Made by a program: the position numbers and the translations under genes. A model generated the notes under the pieces. The model saw nothing but the letters and a program-made list of their open reading frames with translations. It searched no databases and was not told where the DNA came from. From positions 1-10,312 of the forward strand of contig JAQUMP010000075.1 of the NCBI GenBank assembly GCA_028718065.1: a stretch of DNA of 10,312 bases, in the 5' to 3' direction. Below, one piece after another: positions 5,796 to 10,312 of the stretch. Within the stretch, counting starts at the first letter, position 1. Every line of letters begins with the position of its first letter. The DNA is from Chitinivibrionales bacterium. GTDB taxonomy: Bacteria; Fibrobacterota; Chitinivibrionia; Chitinivibrionales; FEN-1185.

Positions 5796-6176
5796 ATGGA
5801 AACCGCTCTCAATCAAACGGCGTCAAAAGGACTGTGCATCGGCGATGTCGCCAAAATATGCGGCGTGCCGGCCCACACCATCCGCTTCTGGGAGCGCGAA
5901 TTCGCGGCGCAGCTCATGCCCGACCGGACCAACGGAAAACAACGGCGCTATCAGGACGGCGATATCAGCCAGATCATGCGCATTAAAAATCTTTTATGGG
6001 AGGACAAGTTTTCCATCGAGGGCGCGCGCAAATTACTGAACGGCACGCAGCTTCTGCCCTTTGTCGCGCCGCAGTTCCGCCGCAACGTCAGCGATATCCA
6101 TGACCTGGCCGCAAAAATCGTCAACTTGATCCAGCAGAATTTATCGGCCCCCGCGGCCAGCGAAAAAGCGGCGTAG
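5796..6176 (+). CDS. MerR-family transcriptional regulator (small, MlrA/CarA-like HTH)
   Basis: The 126-residue protein has an N-terminal winged helix-turn-helix of the MerR class. The recognition helix region is CIGDVAKICGVPAHTIRFWEREF (residues 14-36), the wing is RTNGKQRRYQDGDISQI (44-60), and a second DNA-contacting segment is IKNLLWEDKFSIEGARKLLNG (63-83). A short helical tail (about 98-118) could form the dimer coiled coil. There is no room for a large effector domain, and only two cysteines (14 and 22), both within the HTH, so a metal sensor of the classical MerR type is unlikely. GGAGG at 5785-5789, six bases from the ATG, supports the start. The glycosyltransferase gene begins six bases after the stop, so the two are probably one transcript. 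Candidate operator half-sites lie upstream. Its target genes cannot be told from sequence. Confidence 0.9.
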   Translation: METALNQTASKGLCIGDVAKICGVPAHTIRFWEREFAAQLMPDRTNGKQRRYQDGDISQIMRIKNLLWEDKFSIEGARKLLNGTQLLPFVAPQFRRNVSDIHDLAAKIVNLIQQNLSAPAASEKAA

Positions 6177-6182
6177 AGGACC

Positions 6183-7766
6183 ATGAAAACAATCGACATC
6201 ATCGAGTACGCAAACAAGTATGGCTGGGGGCCTTATCTTGATATTTTGCGGAAGCGGTATAGAGCAAAGCTCTATTCCCGCGGGCGGTTTTGCGGCCTTA
6301 TGGCGCGCGCCTATTTCCTGATGGGAAAGCCACGCCGGGCGGCCGCGATTGTGGCGCTGGTGCCGGACGCGGTCTCGGCTGCGGATGCAATCGCAATAGT
6401 AAACGGCCAGATCCGGCAAACGGAACGTCCGGCTCCGACCTGCTGCCTGAACATGATCGTAAAAAACGAGGAAAAGAATATTGCCGCCGCGCTTTCGTCG
6501 GTGGACGATATCATGGACGAGATTGTCGTATGCGATACCGGCTCCGACGATAACACCGTGGCCGAAGCGCTGCTGTTCGGAGCAAGGATCGTCCGGTTTC
6601 CCTGGAACGGCGATTTTTCACAAGCGCGTAATGCCGCCTTGAAGGCGAGCGGCTGCGACCATGTTTTCTGGATGGATGCGGACGACCGCGTAGACAATGC
6701 CTCCCGGCAGGAACTGGCGCTTTTGTGCCGCCGGCCTCCCGGCCAGGCCGCGGCATTTTGCGTGGCCAACGAATATGCGCCCGGCAGCGGCGCGCAATTC
6801 ATGCAGATCCGGCTCTTCCCGCGGCGTCCGGAGGTTTACTTTGAGGGACGGGTGCATGAACAAATTGTTTACAGCCTGAAACGCGAGGGTGTTCCGGTTT
6901 ACCGCTGCGAAAGTATAAAAATTATCCATCTCGGTTACAACGATCCGCAAACGCACCGGGAAAAAGCCGCGCGCAACTTAACGCTGATTGCCGCGGAACT
7001 GGCGGATCATCCCCAGAGTCTTACCCTGCGGCTCAGCCTGGGCGATTGCCATGTGCTGCTCGGGAACTATGCCGCGGCGTTGGCGCTGTACCGGGCAATC
7101 GCCCACAATGAACGGGCGTTTCACCAATTTAAAGACGTTTACGTCCAAGCTCTTTACAATTGCGCCATGCTGGCACGCCGGCGCGGCGATGAACGCGAGG
7201 CCCGGCGCTATTTATACCGCTGCCTCTATTGCGATCCGTCGCGCGGGGAAGCGGCCTTCGCCCTGGGGTTAATTTACTTACGGGAAAACAGTTTTCAAAA
7301 AGCCTGCTTGTTCTTTCTTAAGAGCATCGGCGCTTCCGTTTGCATCCGCGACACCGCTACCGACCACCGGTCCATTAAAATGCACGGCCTTTATTTCGCG
7401 GCCGTGGCCTATTGCCGTTTAAAACAATTCAAGCAGGCCGAAATGCTCGTGCGCGCCGGGCAGGCCGATTTTCCCCAGACGCTTGATTTTTATAACCTGA
7501 TGGGGAAAATTCTGTTCAGGCAATATCGTTTCGTGGAGGCCTGCCGCGTTTTCGTGGCTTCGGTCGGCCTGCGGCCCCTTCAAAATTCCGGCGCCTATTT
7601 CGGTCTGGCGTGCATTTATCGCGTTCTGGGCGAGTCCCAAAAAGCGCGGCTGGTGCTGCGGCTCATGCACAGCGGCGACGGCGGGCGCAACATTCAAGCG
7701 GTGCGCAATTTATCTTCCGTAAACAACGCGCCGCCGGTGGCGGCCCTGCAAAAATCCGCGGCGTGA
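6183..7766 (+). CDS. GT2-family glycosyltransferase with C-terminal TPR-like repeats
   Basis: The 527-residue protein has a GT-A catalytic domain at about residues 86-255. It opens with CCLNMIVKNEEKNI (87-100), then DEIVVCDTGSDDNT (112-125, nucleotide-sugar binding) and the metal-binding DADD (165-168). RLFPRRPEVYFEGRVHEQI (210-228) is typical of the SunS-like/TPR glycosyltransferase group. Residues about 278-510 are helical repeats resembling TPRs, which often bind the acceptor protein. The N-terminal 85 residues are a basic helical extension. There is no signal peptide, so it should act in the cytoplasm. The start is six bases after the MerR stop; AGAGGA overlapping that stop serves as a close ribosome site. 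Flagellin and FliW-CsrA lie upstream, so a role in O-glycosylating flagellin before export is plausible, but envelope glycans or another protein acceptor are equally possible. The sugar donor is unknown. Confidence 0.88.
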   Translation: MKTIDIIEYANKYGWGPYLDILRKRYRAKLYSRGRFCGLMARAYFLMGKPRRAAAIVALVPDAVSAADAIAIVNGQIRQTERPAPTCCLNMIVKNEEKNIAAALSSVDDIMDEIVVCDTGSDDNTVAEALLFGARIVRFPWNGDFSQARNAALKASGCDHVFWMDADDRVDNASRQELALLCRRPPGQAAAFCVANEYAPGSGAQFMQIRLFPRRPEVYFEGRVHEQIVYSLKREGVPVYRCESIKIIHLGYNDPQTHREKAARNLTLIAAELADHPQSLTLRLSLGDCHVLLGNYAAALALYRAIAHNERAFHQFKDVYVQALYNCAMLARRRGDEREARRYLYRCLYCDPSRGEAAFALGLIYLRENSFQKACLFFLKSIGASVCIRDTATDHRSIKMHGLYFAAVAYCRLKQFKQAEMLVRAGQADFPQTLDFYNLMGKILFRQYRFVEACRVFVASVGLRPLQNSGAYFGLACIYRVLGESQKARLVLRLMHSGDGGRNIQAVRNLSSVNNAPPVAALQKSAA

Positions 7767-7799
7767 AACGTTCGGCTGAGTTTGTGATGGGCGGCGATG

Positions 7800-8015
7800 C
7801 TAGAACAGCAGCCTGGAAAGCATCTGGTGCGCGGCTTGGGTGAGAGGCAGGAAAATATCATTGATCCCCAGGGCAATCAGAACGATCTCCAGAACAAACA
7901 CGACGGCCGAGAGCAGCAGCAGGTTCGTTAAAATAAAAATAAGGCCGCCGCGCACGGTTTTTTCCCGCCGGTTAAAAACCACCAGGGACCCTAACTGCAT
8001 GAATATTTTTCCCAT
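7800..8015 (-). CDS. Small hydrophobic membrane protein, unknown function
   Basis: I do not recognise this 71-residue product. It has a basic N-terminus (NRREKTVRGG, residues about 15-24), one long hydrophobic segment (about 25-51, LIFILTNLLLLSAVVFVLEIVLIALGI) and a short C-terminal stretch (FLPLTQAAHQMLSRLLF) that could be a second, amphipathic helix. The positive-inside rule puts the N-terminus in the cytoplasm. AGGAG (minus strand, 8026-8030) lies ten bases before the ATG and only 16 bases separate it from the LysM gene, so it is very likely a real gene co-transcribed with it. It ends 33 bases from the convergent glycosyltransferase gene, with no clear terminator between. Confidence 0.7.
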   Translation of the reverse strand: MGKIFMQLGSLVVFNRREKTVRGGLIFILTNLLLLSAVVFVLEIVLIALGINDIFLPLTQAAHQMLSRLLF

Positions 8016-8031
8016 GCCCTGTCGTCTCCTG

Positions 8032-9375
8032 CTATTTGAATCTGGTGTTCAGGATGGTAGAAATTGACGCATGCGCGCCGATATTTGCCGAGAACATCTT
8101 TATAATCGCCAGGCTGGAAAACCGCTCGCCGACATTTATAACGCACGCAATTGCCGCAAGGGGCCGCTCCTTGGAATCCGACGTGGTATTGACCGAAAAA
8201 ATATCACCAAGGGCGACACCGTCGTTGGCGCCGATATCGGCGATCACCATTTCGTAGGGTGCTAAAACCGGGCCGGTAGTAAGGCGCCGCGCAATATGGC
8301 CCGAAACTATCCGATCGGCGGCGAGCAGGGTATCTACCTGCCGGTCGGGAAATGCGGTATGTTTTGACAGACGAACATTCTTGGGGAAAATATCCCAGAC
8401 TTTTTCGAGACGCACCGTTATGCTCTTGCCGTCCGTTTTGGCCGCAAGCCCCCATCCCAGGCGGCGAAGAATGATTCCGTGCGATTCGCCTTTTATTGAA
8501 ATGGATCCATACGCGCCGATTACATCCAGGGTATCGCCGGGGGTACATGCGCCGCCGCCCGCATTCTTAAAAACGATTTCGTCAAACGGTTTATAGGTTC
8601 CGATCGCTCCCGAATTGTCAATGAGCGTGGAACCCTTCGGGTAAAAGCGCTCGCGCTGCCCCGCCGTTGCGGCCACAAACGGCGCCGCGGCCAGAAATTC
8701 GCTCGAATAATATCCCTTTTCGATAAGGGAATTGATTTCGACGGCGAGCACCAGGGGCGGCTCCGAATCCGCCGCGGCGCCGACAAGCTTGGTTGACAAT
8801 TGCGCCGGACTTTCCTGATCGATCGGGCTGAGCGAGGAAGTTTCATAAGGCTTGGGCCGGCTCTGGAGATCGTATTCCGTGGAATTAAGGGTCTGGGCAG
8901 GTTTATCGGACAAATCCTGCCCGGCAGGCGCTGCGGCGGATGCGGATGACGATCCGGGAATCGTGAGGACTGTCCCCGGATAAATCAAGTTGGGATTTTG
9001 CACCGATGGATTGGCATGCCAGATATCGGGCCAGCGAAAAGCGTTTTTAAAAAACGAAAAGGCAATGTCCCAGAGCGTGTCATGTTTTTTAACGGCATAG
9101 GTGTTTTCTCCGCTGTTGATTGGTTGCGAGGCCCCGGCATCGCTCGGGGGATTGGCGCGGCGCGCGGAATTTAAACGGTAATGAATAATGGTATTCCCCT
9201 CCGGTGAAGCACTCTGGGCAGGGGAGGGAAGGGCCATGAAAGACGCTTTCCCTGAATTGTTGGAAGGGGGCGCATTCACGCTGCTGGAGTCCGAAAACAC
9301 CGCCGGCGACACTGCTCCAACGATCAGGGCGGCCAGGACCACGGCACCGGCATTTTTTAAAATAGTATCGCGCAC
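8032..9375 (-). CDS. Exported LysM-domain protein
   Basis: The 447-residue product begins with a signal peptide (MRDTILKN then hydrophobic residues 9-27, cleavage near residue 28) and a low-complexity Ser/Pro/Ala/Asn linker. One LysM domain follows at about residues 93-140 (YAVKKHDTLWDIAFSFFKNAFRWPDIWHANPSVQNPNLIYPGTVLTIP), the peptidoglycan-binding fold with the family's DTLWDIA and IYPGTVLTIP ends. After a second linker, residues about 205-447 form a beta-rich region with recurring G-D-x-(F/L)-x-V turns (PGDTLDVIGAYG, LGDIFSVNTT). Similar layouts occur in poorly characterised LysM proteins of deltaproteobacteria and relatives. The start is GTG at 9375, with GGAG nine bases upstream; an ATG at 9380 is out of frame and soon stops. 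It is probably a periplasmic, wall-bound protein. A link to the flagellum is not indicated. Confidence 0.85.
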   Translation of the reverse strand: MRDTILKNAGAVVLAALIVGAVSPAVFSDSSSVNAPPSNNSGKASFMALPSPAQSASPEGNTIIHYRLNSARRANPPSDAGASQPINSGENTYAVKKHDTLWDIAFSFFKNAFRWPDIWHANPSVQNPNLIYPGTVLTIPGSSSASAAAPAGQDLSDKPAQTLNSTEYDLQSRPKPYETSSLSPIDQESPAQLSTKLVGAAADSEPPLVLAVEINSLIEKGYYSSEFLAAAPFVAATAGQRERFYPKGSTLIDNSGAIGTYKPFDEIVFKNAGGGACTPGDTLDVIGAYGSISIKGESHGIILRRLGWGLAAKTDGKSITVRLEKVWDIFPKNVRLSKHTAFPDRQVDTLLAADRIVSGHIARRLTTGPVLAPYEMVIADIGANDGVALGDIFSVNTTSDSKERPLAAIACVINVGERFSSLAIIKMFSANIGAHASISTILNTRFK

Positions 9376-9440
9376 TGCATTTTTCTCCGGATAATTCCTT
9401 ATATGTCAATTTACATAAGCTATTCTAATCTCCCTTAAAT

Positions 9441-9468
9441 AATATATTGGCACTCGGCGTCCTGTCAA
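9441..9468 (-). promoter_or_regulatory. Promoter of the LysM-membrane protein operon
   Basis: Read on the minus strand, TTGACA (9468-9463) is a perfect -35 box and TATATT (9446-9441) a good -10 box, 16 bases apart. Transcription should start near 9434, leaving a leader of about 59 bases to the GTG at 9375. It overlaps the plus-strand promoter at 9447-9474. Confidence 0.65.
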
Positions 9469-9474
9469 GATAAT
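9447..9474 (+). promoter_or_regulatory. Promoter of argJ
   Basis: TTGGCA (9447-9452, 5 of 6 to consensus) and GATAAT (9469-9474, 5 of 6) are 16 bases apart. The start would be near 9481, about 111 bases before the argJ ATG. The -35 box lies inside the spacer of the opposing LysM promoter and the -10 box abuts that promoter's -35. Confidence 0.5.
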
Positions 9475-9496
9475 TAGGATCGCCGTCCCTTTTATC

Positions 9497-9522
9497 GGCG
9501 GCGCCATGGCCGCGCGGCCGCC
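9497..9522 (+). other. GC-rich hairpin or palindrome in the argJ leader
   Basis: GGCGGC (9497-9502) pairs with GCCGCC (9517-9522), and within this span GGCCGCGCGGCC (9508-9519) is a perfect 12-base palindrome. GCGCGG (9512-9517) could instead pair with CCGCGC at 9537-9542, an alternative fold. The element stands out in an otherwise AT-rich spacer. It could be an attenuator or an operator for an arginine repressor-like factor; neither is supported further. Confidence 0.35.
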
Positions 9523-9591
9523 TTAAAATAGCTGCACCGCGCCCGATAAAAAATGTATTTTTAGTCATTAAACTATAAAGGTCGTAAAAAT

Positions 9592-10312
9592 ATGGAAAAA
9601 AAACACATCCGGGAGGTCGCGGGGGGCATTACGGCCGCCGCCGGATTTTTCGCCGCCGGCGTTGAGAGCGGCCTTAAAACCTCCGGGGACGCCGATATGG
9701 CGCTTCTGGCCAGCAATACGCCGTGCAGCGCCGGGGGCGCCTTTACCACCAACAAGGTGCGCGCCTCGTGCGTTACCTGGTGCGAAGCGGTCCTGCCGTC
9801 GGGTAAGGTCCGCGGCCTGCTGTGCCTGAGCGGCAATGCCAACGCCTGCACCGGTAAACAAGGCCAAAGCGACACCGCCGCCCTCGCCCGGCTGGCGGGC
9901 AATGCGCTGCAATGCCCCGCGCGCGAGGTGTTGATCGCCTGCACCGGCATTATCGGGCACTGCCTGCCCATGCGAAAAATAGCGCCGTCTGTAGCGCGCG
10001 TCAACAATTTGCTGGCCGCAAGCGCCGCGGCAGGCACGGCCTTCGCGCGCACGATCATGACCACCGACACCGCCGTCAAGCAGGCCGCCTGCCGGATCAC
10101 GCTGGCGGGAAAAAAAACGGTCACCATCGGCGGGTGCGCCAAGGGCGCCGGCATGATCGCGCCGAATATGGCGACCATGCTGGCCCTTATAACCAGCGAT
10201 GCGGGCATTGCGCCCCGTCAGCTTGACCGCATGGTAAAACGCCAAGTCGACCGCACCTTTAACAACCTGAGCATCGACGGCGACACCTCCACCAACGATA
10301 TGGCCTTGGTGC
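9592..10312 (+). CDS. argJ: ArgJ, bifunctional ornithine acetyltransferase / N-acetylglutamate synthase, 5' part
   Basis: ArgJ transfers the acetyl group from N2-acetylornithine to glutamate, recycling acetate in arginine biosynthesis; bifunctional forms also use acetyl-CoA. The first 240 residues are visible, open to the window edge. Family marks are GFFAAGVESGLK (residues about 18-29), AGGAFTTNKVRA (47-58), SGNANACTG (80-88), the oxyanion-hole CTGIIG (117-122), MTTDT and the self-cleavage site KGAGMIAPNMATML (184-197). Thr195 would be the nucleophile exposed when the alpha and beta chains separate. IDGDTSTND follows near the edge. The visible part holds ten cysteines, which looks like more than usual for the family. 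AAAGG at 9577-9581, ten bases from the ATG, supports the start. The C-terminal half of the beta chain lies outside the window. Mono- or bifunctionality cannot be told. Confidence 0.96.
   Translation, partial: MEKKHIREVAGGITAAAGFFAAGVESGLKTSGDADMALLASNTPCSAGGAFTTNKVRASCVTWCEAVLPSGKVRGLLCLSGNANACTGKQGQSDTAALARLAGNALQCPAREVLIACTGIIGHCLPMRKIAPSVARVNNLLAASAAAGTAFARTIMTTDTAVKQAACRITLAGKKTVTIGGCAKGAGMIAPNMATMLALITSDAGIAPRQLDRMVKRQVDRTFNNLSIDGDTSTNDMALV

Noticed and set aside
6260..6274. Perfect TAGAGC-AAA-GCTCTA hairpin
   Set aside because: It lies within the coding part of the glycosyltransferase gene, is short, and has no U tract, so chance or codon choice explains it.
7767..7799. Possible bidirectional terminator between the convergent genes
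   Set aside because: The 33 bases hold no inverted repeat or U run that I can see.
8036..8265. Plus-strand open frames opposite the end of the LysM gene
   Set aside because: They are antisense to the conserved C-terminal region of the LysM protein and lack a ribosome site or recognisable domain.
9568..10245. Minus-strand open frames of over 200 codons opposite argJ
   Set aside because: The plus-strand ArgJ motifs are clear and the minus translations are low-complexity products of GC-rich codons.

Overview
The window comes from a flagellated bacterium of moderately high GC content. It holds the late part of a flagellar gene cluster (about 1-5600), a two-gene unit of regulator and glycosyltransferase (5796-7766), a minus-strand pair of cell-envelope genes (7800-9375), and the start of the arginine-biosynthesis gene argJ (9592 to the right edge). 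The combination of FliW, CsrA and a sigma-54-driven flagellin argues against an enteric gammaproteobacterium. It fits a deltaproteobacterial-type lineage, Nitrospirota, or a related or candidate phylum. No 16S gene or other marker is present, so the lineage stays open.

Region 1 (1-3698, plus strand) is a tightly packed operon. It contains the 3' end of a lytic transglycosylase (FlgJ-type or stand-alone), then flgN (chaperone), flgK and flgL (hook-filament junction proteins), with gaps of 10-14 bases. Region 2 (3699-4755) is flagellin with its own control region: a palindrome, a consensus sigma-54 promoter, and a leader of about 107 bases with seven GGA triplets and two hairpins that display GGA. 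Region 3 (4756-5602) has two hairpins after flagellin, a housekeeping-type promoter, then fliW and csrA three bases apart. Together regions 2 and 3 look like a complete FliW-CsrA-flagellin feedback circuit: CsrA would bind the GGA-rich flagellin leader, FliW would bind CsrA, and free flagellin would bind FliW.

Region 4 (5603-7766) has a likely terminator, a set of repeated AGTAA-type half-sites, a small MerR-family regulator, and a GT2 glycosyltransferase with C-terminal TPR-like repeats. Its position next to flagellin makes flagellin glycosylation an obvious but unproven guess.

Region 5 (minus strand) encodes an exported LysM protein and, 16 bases downstream of it, a small membrane protein that I do not recognise. 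Region 6 is argJ, cut off by the window edge. The LysM gene and argJ diverge from interlocked promoters, each lying inside the other's footprint.

No rRNA, tRNA, CRISPR array, insertion sequence or phage gene was seen. No gene-free stretch exceeds about 220 bases. The most notable non-coding signals are the flagellin leader, a TTTTTGCCG motif whose four exact plus-strand copies are all intergenic, and the interlocked divergent promoters.
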